From assembly GCA_007449985.2 (NCBI GenBank), contig VIIQ02000162.1, positions 1-64,000 on the forward strand: DNA of 64,000 bases, written 5' to 3'. Below the pieces are notes generated by a model. The model saw only the letters and a list, made by a program, of their open reading frames with translations, was not told where the DNA came from and did not search any database. Source of the DNA: Desmodesmus armatus. Taxonomy: Eukaryota > Chlorophyta > Chlorophyceae > Sphaeropleales > Scenedesmaceae. Shown here piece after piece: positions 32,049-44,315 of the stretch. Both the position numbers and the translations under genes were made by a program. Each line of letters opens with the position of its first letter. Position 1 is the first letter of the stretch.

Positions 32049-33805
32049 ACAGAAGCGGTGGTCACATCATATGTCGATAGCATCAGCAGTGGCATCGCCA
32101 GGCTGGTGTCACAGCACAGCACACACAACTTCCAGCACAGCCAGCTGCACTGCCACCATATGATGTTGCAAATTTCAGCAGCCTTACAAGCAGCCTACAC
32201 TGTGGTATGCTGATGGCGCTGGTGGCCCTTTGATGGATACCTACTGCTGCTCTGACCTATCGGCATCGAGGCTTAAGACAGCACTGCAAACCAGTAGGCA
32301 GCTATGCGCCCGTGCAGCAGTGCACAGGAGTGAGGAAGGGAGCTACAATGAGTTCGACCGAGACAGTATCAACCTGCTGTGCGTCCTGGTACAACACCTG
32401 CTGCTGGGGCTGATGGCACTGCATCCTGCCAAGGCAGCAGCACTGCTACTGGCAGGCACCTGTGCGCCCATAGAGCAGTCTGTTCAGTAGTGCAATACTT
32501 TGTTTTTCCCCCCTCTCTCTGGTATTTTGGGATAACCAGTCTTGAGTGGTGTAAAAGGTGAGGAGGGAACACTGCTGCCTATCAGCACTGAGGGCTGTCA
32601 GCAGCTGCGTATACATAGCCGCACATGGCAGGGACAGGAGACTGTGCAGAAATACCTACTGCATTACGTTGGATGTCGACTGGACCACATGCTGGAAGGC
32701 ACGTAAACTGCCACTCCTGCTTCTTCTCCTCCCCAAACCCTACCACCACCAGCGCTACTTTCAGGCCCCATCTGGGGACGCACTGCAACTGCCACTCCCC
32801 CAAAGTTGCAAAAACTTCTCTAGGAACAGGAACAGGTGTGCAGGAACAGGAAGGGCAGCTGCACACTGGTTGGGGAAGGTGTCCAAGCTGCCGTCCACAC
32901 CACTCATAGCACTAAATTGGACAACTGTAGGCTGCTGCTACTGCTGCAGTTATTGCCCACAAGGCGCCCACAGCTATCACATCAGAAAATTTGCTTCCAG
33001 TCAGGGTCAAGACTGGAAGGCAGCAGCTGCACGGGAATGCTTCAAGGACCAGGGCACAGTACCCACACAGGTGCTGACATGTACGCATGACTTCTGCAGT
33101 GTTGTGGAACAAGGCCAAGCAGGCAGCACAGCTACAGGTGTAAACACTTTGGTTTGATTTGCAAGCATCATGGAGCTAAGATATTTGCCATGCGGTGTGG
33201 GAGTGACTGGATGTGTGAAGGGGTTGCCTCATGGTACATAGAGGCAACACCATGGAGCGAGGGGGCAAAGGAACAGGGGCAAGGGGAGGGTGGAGGGACG
33301 GGGTGCTAGGGGGAGTGAAGTTTTTTGATATGTGACCGGGGTCGCGCGAACGCGGGTCCCCAGCGACCAAAAATAAAAACCCTAACACCACCGTAGTGAT
33401 GTTACAGACCGGCCGCAAGCTGAGTGCAATGCAAGCAGTCCGACCCGCGCAGGGGGCCTTCATGATCACCCCCGTGCGTGAAATGGAGACCTGGGGTTGT
33501 GCAGTGTTACAAGGCTAACGCATAACGGGAGTAAATGACGAAAGCACAGAGGAATGATAGTGACATGGTGCACTGGTCTGGTGCTGTCATCTGCGTCAAA
33601 AGCTGAGAGCAGTGAGGCAGATCAACAGCAGTGCTTGCTGCAGCACTGTCCCTGCTGTATTGGGTGTTCAAACGCAGCACGTCTGCACCTGTTTGATTCA
33701 ATATCGGTGTGTCAGTGTGGCAGCAGGTGCAACAGCAGCAGCAGCAGCAGTGTCACTGCTTCCCATTTCTGCTGGGTGTGGAGCCCTGAACACTGCTGCG
33801 CAACC
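32049..33805. other. Spacer with weak frames; no firm gene
   Basis: Several frames of 60-95 codons exist on both strands, e.g. + 32230-32490 with SEEGSYNEFDRDSINLL. None has clear splice partners or a family motif. Exons of the unknown - strand gene ending at 31751 may hide here. The block 33318-33530 differs in composition and is listed separately. The last 250 bp are the upstream region of the gene at 33806; they hold a (CAG)6 run near 33735. Confidence 0.45.
33318..33530. other. Compositionally foreign block, bacterial-looking
   Basis: This block is CpG-rich and has strong local hairpins (ggggtcgcgcgaacgcgggtcccc; gggggccttcatgatcaccccc), unlike its G/T- or A/C-biased surroundings. On the - strand it reads MKAPCAGRTACIALSLRP, then VCNITTVVLGFLFLVAGDP and RSRDPGHI. 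From memory this resembles short frames found in enterobacterial P4-type phage satellites, but I cannot verify this. It may be a chimeric join, a small insertion, or chance. Confidence 0.35.
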
Positions 33806-36576
33806 ATGTCAGAAAAGCGACAACGCCCCCAGCATGACAAGTTCTCCAGCCCTGACTTTGAGCGCCAGCAGAGGCAGCGTACAGGTGATGCCGGTGTCTT
33901 ACAGCAGCATGGTCCAAGCTGGTACGTTGAGACACCGAGTGGCTGCTCAACCCAGCTGTGTGCTGCAGGTGACCCGTCTGACAACCTGCCTTCCAGGCTG
34001 CGTGGGCGGTTGAGCTGGTGAGCCGCGCACACAGCAGGGTCAAATGCCCTGAGGACCAGTTGTGGTGCATCATGCTATAACCTCAATGCTTAGAAGGTTG
34101 CAATTTGTGTGGCTTTGTGTGCGGCTTGTGCTTGACACCATCCGGCAGACAGGGGCCAGCTACGCACAGCTCCAGATCGCATGCTTACTGCTGTGCCATG
34201 CTCTGCTTCCTCTGCCGCTGCAGGAGCGTGACCGGTGGGTTTTGCCCTCAGGGCTGTGCTGTACTGTGCGACTTGTTCCACTGCCTGGGCAGCCCATACC
34301 ATACACAAAGCATCAGGACCAAGTGCGGCTTACATGGCACCAGTAGCCCGGTACCGCACAACAGACCGGCCTCAAAAGTCCAGCAGCTCAGGGAAGCATC
34401 CAAGGTTGTGCAGTGTTTGTTTTAGTGGAATGTGGACGGCTGCATGCTTTGTGCTGCAATGCAGATGGGGAGCAGGAGCAGGAACACGATCGAGAAGATG
34501 CCAACCGCTCACGTGGCAGGGACAGGCAGCCTGGTCAGCACAGGCCATCAGATGGCGACAGCCGCCAGCGCAGCAGCTCACAGGACCGCGTGGCGCAGCA
34601 GCAGCAAGAGCACGAGGGGATGCAGCGCAACAACAGCGGCAGTGGCGGGCGCGCCCGCATTGAGTTCAATTTGGACAAGCTGCAGTCCCCTCCTCCCCCA
34701 GAGGAGACCAAGCCCAGGGTGAGCAGCAAGTACAGCAGCAGGGAGCAAGGGGCCGCCGCCGCAGCAGCAGCAGCAGAACCCCCTGTCATGAAGCGCCTGT
34801 CGGGGACAGGGGGTGGCTCAGACAGCCGGGGCGGTGCGGCTGCTGCTGCAGACCGGCCGAGCAGGGAGCAGCAGCGGGGCTCGGGCAGCAGCAGGAGGCA
34901 GCAGAGCCCAGGCCTCACCGGCCCCTCAGGCGCAGACCGGCTGAGGGAGCGGGAGAGGGAGCGAGACAGACAGCGGGATCGCGTGCAGGACAGGGACAGG
35001 GACTCCTCCCAGCGGCGCGCAGCAGGAGCAGCAGAGCCCAGGGTGCGCGACAGCAGCAGGGACCTGACACGCGCACGGGGTGAGGAGCCAGAGCGCAGCA
35101 GGGACCGCAGCCGGCAGGGCGACAGGGACCGCAGCAGAGAACGCAGCCGCGAGCGCGTGGTGCAGGGCAGCAGGGAGCGGGGTAAGGAGTATGGTGCCAG
35201 GGAGGCCCCACCACGAGACCCTTCAGCCCCCAGGGGCGCTGCAGCTAGGGATGAAGCAGGCAGGCGCGGCGCAGCAAGGGACGGCAGCCGCGCGCGGGAG
35301 GGCGACAGAGACCGCTCGGCAGCAAGAGATGGCCGTGATGATGGTGAGGTGCTTGCAGCTTGGTCAGCGGTTCCTGCTGTGGTGTTTGATTTGTTGTTTG
35401 TAGTGCGTGCGCCTGCATGCTAGTGCTGGTGCCTGGAACCTGCTGCCGGGCACACTCCGTTGTTGCTGCTTGGGTCATGTCAGGGTGTCGCTGTAGGTAA
35501 TGTGCTACCCACAGTGGGTTCAGGTCAATTATGCAGTCCTGGTAAAACCAAAAAAAAATCATGCAGTCAGGAAGTGTCTGCCCCATGTTGCATGTGCTGG
35601 GCCTCATAACGCTGCCTCAAGCGCTTGCATGTACCTTGGTGCCCCCGCTGCTGCTGTCCCGCAGGGTTTGCGCGGCCACAGCCCAGGCCTCCCCCAGCCC
35701 CCCAGCAGCAGCCGCAGCAGCCCCCGCGGCCCGTTCAACCCCGCCCCAACAGGCCTCACATACAGTGGGATGAGATCAGCAAGGCGGATGGCATGTTGGC
35801 AGCAGTGCGTGCGCGCCAAGCAGGGCTGGTTGAGGCCCAGCTGAGCAAGCTCATTCTCACACGGGCACTGACCACTGACAACGTCTGGGACAAGGCCTGC
35901 AAGGTGTGCATGCAGATAAGATGTGTAAGACAGTTGGCTTGACAACCGATGTTGTGTGTAGACATGTGGAATGCATCCAGCCAATGCATCAACCATCCAA
36001 GGATGTGACAGGGGGGCGGGGCGGTCACATGCTGCTTGGGTATGCACCATCCCGTGGCTATGTTCTGTATTGGCAGCCGACTGCGCTTCGGTAGCACACA
36101 ACACGGGGCAAGTGCGTGTGTGCCATTTACCTTCAGCATGCATGTGGTATAGACTGGCTAGCAGATGTGTGGCGGCCGTCATCCCACTACGTTGCCTGTC
36201 CCTCGTGCCGCTGCTACAGGCCGCCAACGTGCCTTCAGAGCAACTTGATGGCCCGGAGGTGACCGCCACCCGCGCCGCTGACTGTGAGTCTGCCCTGATG
36301 GCCCGGGCCTCTGCCCACATGATGCCTCCCTTGGACGCCAACGTGCCCCCCACCTTGGAGGCAGTGGGTGAGGATGTGTACATCAAGCAGCTGCAGGCCC
36401 TCATCAACCGATATGAGCAGCAGTCTGCGGCACCCTACTGTGTTGACGTGTGGGCCCTGAAGGGGTCAGGGCAGACGGCCAAGCGTGGGCCAGGGCGGCA
36501 GCAGGATGCAGATGAGAGGGCGTCGTACTCCCTGCTGCTGCCAGCAGAGCTGCGGGGGATGTTGTGGGACGTGTAG
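33806..36576 (+). CDS. Arg/Asp/Glu-rich low-complexity protein, probably nuclear
   Basis: Four exons: 33806-33884, 34465-35343, 35665-35903 and 36220-36576, 517 residues, all phases consistent and no frameshift. It starts MSEKRQRPQHDKFSSPDFER. Residues about 150-315 are a low-complexity region of RE/RD/RS repeats (RLRERERERDRQRDR, DRSRQGDRDRSRERSRERV), mixed with Ala, Gly and Pro runs. A Pro/Gln-rich stretch follows (RPPPAPQQQPQQPPRP). The C-terminal 190 residues look folded: HIQWDEISKADGMLAAVRAR, then ALTTDNVWDKACK, and a helix DVYIKQLQALINRYEQQ. RE/RD domains are typical of splicing and transcription-elongation factors, so a nuclear RNA-processing role is plausible. I cannot name the family. 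Confidence 0.75.
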
Positions 36577-39500
36577 GGGCGCTGCAGCTGGTCATACGCA
36601 GCAGGCATGTGCCGTTGGTGCTGTGAGTGGCACAACTGAGGCGTTTGCGAAGCAGCCTGTGTGGGCCGTCTGCGGAGTTGCGTACTTTTGTATGTGCAGC
36701 TGATTTTTTTCGCCGACAAGGCTAGCGGCATGGTGGCTCCCAGCTTGTGGCAGGAGCTCAGTGCAGAACCCGGCACATGTCGTGGTGTTGGTTGGGCCAC
36801 AGGATCAGCAACCGCGGGGCGACGCCTGTTCAGGATGCAGCATTTGCGCACTTTGCTGAGATGGTGCATGCGCAGCGTTTTGAGATGGGGTCTGTTTGGA
36901 AGCGGCTGTGACAGCGAGCTTGCTGTCACTTGCTTTAGTGAGAGCTAGTGCCATCATCAAGGTGCTCATTGCTGGGTGGTCTTCAGACCGTTTGACCGTG
37001 TAAGTGGCTGGTTACATTCGTGCCTGTGCTCGTTGTGCGGCACGATAGTGCTGTTTAAGTATATGTTGCATGCAGCATGGCTCCTCCCCCTTCTTCTGAT
37101 TGATGCGGACCGATAACAGTGAATGGGAAGTCACAGCAATCACACTGCCTAACTCAGGTACACTGCTGGGTGGCGTCCGGGAAAGTCACGGTGCCACCTT
37201 GGTGCCACCATCCTGTTGTGAAGATGCTCCTCTTGTGAATCTCATGCGGGCTCAAGCCCTGCAGATGATGGACACCGTACATGTTTATGGTGGTCAGGCT
37301 CATACCAACACACATCACATGCACTCAATCAGGCTGTGTATTGATTGCCCCAGCCTCCACCAGCCATTAGGCAGCCTGGGACTACAAGCAGGACAACATT
37401 GCAGACCCACAGCAGCCGCAACCATAAACCATATGCAACCAGGAAGAACTGCACATACCAATCACTCCTAGCCAAGAGGGACGGCAATTCACTACAGTTA
37501 ATCGTCACAACTTATGCCTTGTACATCCGGAAGGCAACATGCCATGTGTTGGCTGCAACGCATGGCACGTGCAGCCAAGCGCATGCATTGGGTAGTGCAG
37601 TCACACATGCGTCAGACATTGTGCTGAGCCGCATTAGATTTAACAGGTGACACACCCCGTTGTGCTGCCAAACATGGCGGCATGCACTGGTGCTGGTTGG
37701 TCACGGCCAGTAGACCGTGACTGTCACTGCATCACACAGGTTGCCTTTACACTGGTCAGGGCTTACAATACCCAGCAGGCTGCTGCTGTCATATGGATAC
37801 ATAGGGGCGGCCTGATGGCCATAGCCACAAGGCCAGGCACATCACTGACCTTACAGGTGCTCACAAGCATCAGCTTCTTGCAAGCGGCATGCCTGGCAAG
37901 CAGCTCGCCTGCTCCTGACTGGATTTTGTGCAGCAGTACAGTTGCTTCTCCCTTAACACCCCAGGTCACAGTGGCTCACTAGCAGTTCGCCAACAACAAA
38001 ACCCCAAGGAGTGTGTGCGTGTGTGTGCAGGGGCTCTAACCCCTGGTTGGGGTGAACATGAGAAGCAAGGCTTGCGTCCAGCAGAGACGGCCTTGGGAAC
38101 GGGGTGGTACAGTGTCCCTTACAGACGAGACGCTGCACCAAATGCACATGGCTTGCTTGAACCAAATGGCAGCTTGCTTCCAAAGCAACAAGTCACGCAG
38201 CATGTGCTTCCCAGAATGCAAACACAAACACACACATGTGCAGGCCATACCACGAAACCATCACACCATACAGTAACAGGGTAAGCAGGGGTACAGCAAC
38301 CCATGTCAAGGGGGCCATAATGAACTACATAATCAAGCACGTCCACGTTGATGACCTCCGTCCAACTGGCCACACAGCACATTAGCCACAGTCACAGGCA
38401 CTGGTCAAAATCCTGTCACCTCAGCATTGTGTGATCGCCAGCCCCAACTGCCTGCGCTGAGCCTACTGCCAAAACACCACATCAACAGATTGCTTTGCAG
38501 TCAAAAGTCAAATTTGATTTCGGATTTGCATCGCTGCGCAACATCTAAATGGCGGTTGGCGGACAAGCTCCCTTTTCTGCATCTGCACCCTGGCCATCAC
38601 AGCACACGCAATCAACGGCGTCGACAGGCACAGCTCATAGCCAACCGCCAGCCACCAAGACCCACCCACCTGCAACTGATCACGACAGCAAATCAGTAAT
38701 CAAGCACAGCTAGCCACCAATGCAACCATCAGAAATCCTGCGAGGGATAAACAGGGCCCAGCAGTGGCTGCAGCCCTGATGCGTGCTCATGGGAAGCATC
38801 AAATTGCTGCGAGCCCAGATCAATGACCACTGCAAAAGGCGCGAGGGCCGCAGGGCGCACTATCCGTCGGCAGCCTGTACAGAGCCATGAAAGCACACAG
38901 CTTGAAAAAGAGACAAAAAAATGCACAGGCAAGTGCTGGTCGGCACCATCGCCTGTGACTCAAAGGCGTGGCAGACACCATAGAGGCAAATTGACCCTAC
39001 GGTCACCAGCCGCTCACAGTTGGAGCAAGACAGGTGAAGCATTCTCCTTGATGCCGCCCAGCTGCAATCAATTAGGCCGCCAGCCAATCAGCCGCGCGTC
39101 CACATGCTGCAAATTCCGAAATGAAATGAGAGCCAAGAAAACGCTTCTTCATCACAATTGCAGCGAGACTCACCCCAAGATGACACTACTTCTTTCCTTG
39201 CGCATGAGTGCCTGATCCATTGCATTGCCCCGGCCGTGCGTATCCTGCCAAGATGCGCCAATGCGGCCAAAACCCACCTCTACAGGCACATATGTGCAGG
39301 GTCGCCCAAGACCAGACCATGTAAGCTGACCACACTTGCCACTGTCTGACACATGCATTGGTGACATGCCACGCTGAAAGCAGCATGAGCCTGGCTGTGA
39401 GATGAGGTGCCGATGAATGCATGACACCTGCCGTGCATGTAATACAAGGCATGCTGCCACTCCTGTACACTGGGACATAAACGAAATAGTAGCCTGCAAT

Positions 39501-40265
39501 GCACAGACTTGGGCGTTCAACAATTGTCTGCTGGTAAGGTATGCAGACAGCAGACATCACCGCTGAGGTGCGCACAGCTGAGGGAGCGCAGTAAACACAA
39601 CCCTCCAAGCATACCCCAACAGTCATTAACACACACAGGCGTATGCCTTCAGCCACAATTCTTGTACTAACTGCTTTCTTGTCCGACTATTCGTACTGTC
39701 CTGACAGGTCACGAACAACACTCGCGCCCACATGTGCAACAGCCAGCTTGGGAGACCAACAGACCAGCCAGGATGTGCATGCATGCGCTGGGCGCTGAGA
39801 ACACGCCGCTAGCTGTGCAGTGAAAGCAGAAAAGCTGCCTGTTAGAGGAGGGGGGCTGAGTCAGCACAGCCATCATCATGCGCACCAGCAGAACAGACCA
39901 CATGCAGCCGCTGAGGCGTACACCCAGTCCTGGCGGCTAGCAACATACACTCACAAACTGGGGTGGTAATGCAAACCTCCTCTACTCCCGTGGCCTTGCA
40001 GCTGCGTTGACTTCTGACTGCCTGTCCTGGCATACAACACCGTCGCGAGTATCAATGCACACAGCTACATATATGGTAAGGGTTCAGCAACAGCACGCAT
40101 GCCATGCCCCAGCAAACACACCGGATAGCTACATACAACAGACAGAAACCCATGATGTTATGCTGGCCGCTGGCGTGCACACGCAGCCCCGCTATTTCAA
40201 ACACACAACATCTGCACACTGCCCAGTGCGCCCCTTACCCCCTTGGCTGCGTACCATGCCGACGA
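36577..40265. other. Convergent intergenic region, no gene seen
   Basis: To about 37000 the + strand is G/T-rich (3' UTR of the RD-rich gene). From about 37100 to 40265 it is A/C-rich, as expected for sequence downstream of the - strand AP2 gene. TTACA (TGTAA on the - strand) occurs at several places around 37745-38120, which would give the AP2 transcript a 3' UTR above 2 kb. A 157-codon - strand frame at 39186-39656 has no recognisable motif and no splice partners. Confidence 0.55.
36999..37003 (+). terminator. TGTAA polyadenylation signal of the RD-rich gene
   Basis: TGTAA lies 423 bp after the stop at 36576, near the point where G/T-rich sequence gives way to A/C-rich sequence. This fits the 3' end of the transcript. 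Confidence 0.45.
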
Positions 40266-41748
40266 TCAGATGAACTCGGCCAAGCTCATGACCACATCCA
40301 ACGCCAACCCATCCCAGCTGGCATGCTGTGAGAGCAGCTGGGATGCAAAGTATGCATGCAGCAGGTCACTGCAGCTGATGATTTCACCCACACCAGCGCC
40401 AGCCGCCATCCGCTGCACCATTGTCAGGCCCTGCTGCATCAGCAGCAGCGCCTCCAGTAAGATACCCGGTGACCCGGCCCCAACCCCAGCACCACCACCA
40501 GCCTGGCCCCCATGCGCCTGGTCACACAGCAGCAGGACCTTGTCCAAGAGCTGCAACGTCAGCACGACAGGAGCCCCGGCACCAACCGTAGACGGGGTCG
40601 CCTTGGCTGCCGTGACGGCTGTGTTGATGGCTGCAGGGGAGGCGCCTCTGCCTAGGACCCCACTGTCCAGTACCTCAAGGTACCAGGCAGCCTGCAGCCA
40701 GTCAGCCATGTGGCGCAGCTCACTGCTGAGCTTTCCCGCCTGCTGCTGCTGCGACTGCGGCTGCTGCACCAGCTGCTGCTGCAGGTGGCTCACAAGCTCC
40801 TTCAGCAGCTGCAGGGCCTTGCTGGTGAGTGCGAGCGCCTGCGCAGGGGACTGAATGTGTGAGAAAAAACCCTGGTGCAACCCAACTGACCCTGCTCTCT
40901 GTCGTGGTCCTGGCCCCGTTGCAGCTGCACCGGAACCCCAAACTGCTGCAGCCCCTGGTGCTGGCCCTGCTGCAGGCCGCAGTGTGGCTGCTGCAGCAGC
41001 TGCCAGCGCAGCGTGCGGCCCTGATCTAACATGAGGCTGCTGCATGAGGTGGTGCGCGGGGGCTGCCGCTTCACATAAAGTGCCCACAGCGCCAGGCACT
41101 GATGCTGGCAACAGCACTGCATTACACGCCGTAGGCAGTGTAAGGCCCAGCATGTGTGAGGCCGGCCACTGCCTGCCCATCATGCTGCCAGCACCAGCTG
41201 CTGAGTCAAGTGCTGGTAAAGGTGCGGACTGGCACACTGCAGCAAGTGCACGTGTGCCAGCACCCTGTGACCCTACCATGACCATGCTGCTCCTGCTGCC
41301 ACCACCGCTGCTGCTGTCATAGCCCTGCTGCGATGCTGGGGATGGCAGCCCAGACCCCACCGGGACGCACTCATAGGGAGCACTGCTGCTTGGGTAGCTG
41401 TGCGGCAGCTGCAGCAGCGGTGCTGAGTCCCTGCTGCTGCTGCCGCCTTGGTGCGTGCTGCTTCCCCCATGAGCTGAGCCCCCTGAATTGCTGCCGACAG
41501 TGGCCAGCAGTTGCGTCCAGTCTTCGTCACCTAGCGCATCCACAAGCGTCAGTGGCATGCTGCAAGGATCCTGCACTGCCAATGGTTGGTGGTGCTGTTG
41601 GTGCTGCTGTTGCTGCTGGAGACCTTGGTGCTGCGACATCCGGTGCTGCTGCTGCTGCTGCTGCTGGTGCTGGTGCTGAAGCTGGTGCTGCTGGTGCTGC
41701 TGGTGCTGTTGGAGACCTTGGTGTTGCGATATCCGGTGCTGGTGCTGC

Positions 41749-41781
<33 letters not shown>

Positions 41782-41784
41782 TGG

Positions 41785-41818
<34 letters not shown>

Positions 41819-43121
41819 AAAACTGCAGCAGCAGGTCCTGTTGCTGCAGCTCCATCGACTCCTGCCGCATCTGTTGCTGCATCTGCTGCTGCTCCTGCTG
41901 CAGCAGCAGCAACAGACGCTGCTGCGGCTGCAGCTGCGGCTGCAGTTGCTCAGGCTCCGCAAACACGGCGGCTGCACCCATGTGCTGAGGCAGCACACCA
42001 CCGTCTTGTGGTGAGGCACTGCCCCCTGATGCCTGCTGCTGGAGCTGGTGCTGCATGGCCACGGACGCAGGCAGCACAAGCTGGTTGCCAGCACAGGCAC
42101 CTGCTGGCTGGCCCGTGTACTGTGGCAGCTGCTCTGTGTGGTGCTGCACAGACTGCAGGACTTGTTGTATCGTGTCCTCCTGCTGGTGCTGGCTGATGCT
42201 ATCATCGTACAGCAGCTCACCAGGCTGCTCACCGCAGGATGCTGATGGGGGGCAGGCAGTGCTGCTGCCGCCTGTGAGGCCGCTGTGCTCAGCTGCAGGA
42301 GTGAGCACTCCTGGGCAGTGCTGTGCATATGGGGCTGCGGATCCCCCCTCTGCAAGGTGCACCTCCAAGCCGTCTGATGGGTAGGCTGCTGCAGGGCCAA
42401 GAGCCCCTGTGAAAGCCAGGACAGCCCATGAGGTTGGGCTGTGTGCGGCTGCTGCTGCTGCTGCCGCATCCACCCCCTCCTCCTCCCCATATGTGTCCCC
42501 CGAGAGGATGGCAGCGGCGTCACTAGGCGCTGCTGTTGCTATAGCAGGCAGCTCGTTCCCAAGTACTGCTGCTGCCTCTGGCTCTGCATACCTGCAGGAA
42601 CCAGCTGCCTGGCCCGCTGCTGCTGCAAACAGTTTGTGCAGCCTGACTGCCAGGTCGGGGTCGTCATGGTACAGGTCTGGGAAGTTCAGGCCGCGGAGCC
42701 GTGAGCGCTTCCTGCAGGACTCCACGCCTTCCTGGTCCTTGGTCTGATTGTTGATGTACCGTGCTGCCTGGTCGTATGCAAGCGCAGCCATGCGTTTGCT
42801 TTTGTACCTGCAGGGTGCAGAGTGGCAGCATTGCCACTTTGCTTTCAACACAGCCAACACAGGGCTGCAACAAAATTGTAGCTACATACACCTAAGCAGG
42901 GTTGATTGTGAGATGGGACGGCGCCCATAGCGCATTGTCAGGCAACTGTGCAAGCTCAATGCCAGCTGCTGCTTAGGCCAGATAGGGGGGTGGGGGGCTC
43001 ACCTGCCAACAAAGCGCTCCTGCCCGCCATAGTGAATGCGGACCTTGAACGCTTTACGCTGGGTATCGTAGATCACTCCATAATAACTCTGGGTGTCTGG
43101 CTGTCCCGCACCGTCTGCCAT
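40266..43121 (-). CDS. AP2-domain transcription factor, Gln-rich
   Basis: Two exons: 43121-43003 and 42807-40266, 886 residues. The single AP2 domain spans about residues 13-84 and is split by the intron. Visible elements are YYGVIYDTQRKAFKVRIHYG, GRYKSKRMAALAYDQAARYI and the closing LNFPDLYHDD. The RIHYGG core is shorter than in plant ERFs, as in many algal AP2 proteins. AP2 domains bind DNA through a three-stranded sheet; the targets are unknown. A Cys/Arg insert (ESCRKRSRLRG) sits before LNFPD. The remainder has Ala-, Gly- and very long Gln/His-rich tracts, likely activation regions. A helical C-terminal part (LTSKALQLLKELVSHLQQQL ... LLDKVLLLCDQAHGG) might dimerise. The start was chosen because the ATG at 43121 precedes the AP2 fold by 12 residues. 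Confidence 0.85.
41580..41960 (-). repeat. CAG/CTG repeat tract encoding poly-Gln/His
   Basis: Dense ctg/ctgctg/gtgctg repeats on the + strand encode Q and H on the - strand. Two internal copies of the module HRISQHQGLQQHQ / HRMSQHQGLQQQQ show duplication inside the tract. It is expected to be length-variable. The complementary strand has a 287-codon frame through it that is only a shadow. Confidence 0.85.
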
Positions 43122-44315
43122 CTGGTCGAAAGCAGCACATCCGGCGATCACAGCCAGAGATATTGATCAGTCAAAGGACATCAGGCATAGTTAAGACGTA
43201 TACAAACAAGTGCACTCTATGGGGCAACAGAGGCAATGGAAAACAAGAGGAAGAACGCAGAAGTGATGCGTAGATCATCACGGTTCCTGCAATTGAGATC
43301 GCAACATGATGATGCCTACCTAAATAACCCTTTCTGAGCCTCCTGGTACCTACATAGACGTGCCGCTGGAACTGCTACTGCTACTGCTGCCACACTTGAG
43401 GGAGTTTTGGGTGTTCTGGTCCTGTAACATCTACCCCAACTCAGTTGATCTCTGAACAAGGGCCGCGCTCATGGGCGGACTCAACCGAGACAACCCCGAT
43501 GATCGCCCACTATGACCACTGTGACTGTACGTCTGTCGCCTCGGCAATGGTGTGTGAGCAAGGTTTTGCTTTATTGTTGTTCCTCGCATAGTCTATTTCC
43601 AGGGCGACCTACTCAACAATGACACCGGAAGTTCATACCTTGACAGGCAGGACGGGTGGGAAACATGTAGCTGAGCTGAGTACAAGCACAATCACACTGT
43701 ATTTTTATGCTGATGCCCTGAAAACCTTTGCAACAAGTTCTTTGTATGCTTTTGGACGCGATTGTTGGGTCTGGGTGGACATATGGTCACTTGAGGTGTC
43801 AGAAAGATTTATTGGGGTTCTCCGTCAGCCCTGAGGCACCTCATTGCCTGATGACGGGACTGTCATGTCCAGCCTGCCTGAGACCTAGCAATGATTGACC
43901 TTCACAAGGACAGCATCACATGGTGGGCAGGTTGTGAGCCAGCATAGCCGTCTCAGCAGCAGCAGCCCATTCTTTTCAGCATGTATGCCCAGAACATGGG
44001 CCCTTGTTGCACCGAACAATGGCTGTGCACAACTTACAATAACCCAAGGAACTACTAGCGCCCAAACGCAATGGCGGCTTGTGGCTCGTTGTCTCCTCTG
44101 CCAGGGGACACAAGAATTCACAGCACAACGCTGCAGTGGCTCGCAAAAGTGTGAGGTGCAGGCTACTCCATGAAGCAAGCCACTGCGTCATCAGCCCAGC
44201 ACCGCAGCAAAACACACATGCACCACATGCGCCAACTACCATGCATAATCACGTGATGACATCAAAACACACATCCTATGATGACCACCAGGCCTGTCCT
44301 GTATGCCGCTAGCCC
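43122..44315 (-). other. AP2 upstream region and 3' flank of the dirigent-like gene
   Basis: No coding exons seen. The part next to AP2 (43122-43900) is balanced in composition and probably holds its promoter and 5' UTR; I find no clear TATA box. The part above about 44030 is the 3' UTR of the next gene. Confidence 0.5.
44034..44038 (-). terminator. TGTAA polyadenylation signal of the dirigent-like gene
   Basis: TTACA on the + strand (TGTAA on the coding strand) lies 278 bp after the stop at 44316, a normal distance for this algal signal. Confidence 0.5.

Noticed and set aside
39186..39656. 157-codon - strand frame
   Set aside because: Cys/Trp-rich with no motif, in A/C-biased 3' flank; no splice partners.
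40860..40900. Possible 40-bp mini-intron in AP2 (gtcagt...acattcag)
   Set aside because: Too short for an algal intron, and removing it would break the open frame.
41333..42196. 287-codon Ala/Leu-rich frame on the + strand
   Set aside because: It is the antisense of the AP2 poly-Gln tract; CTG repeats are open in all frames.
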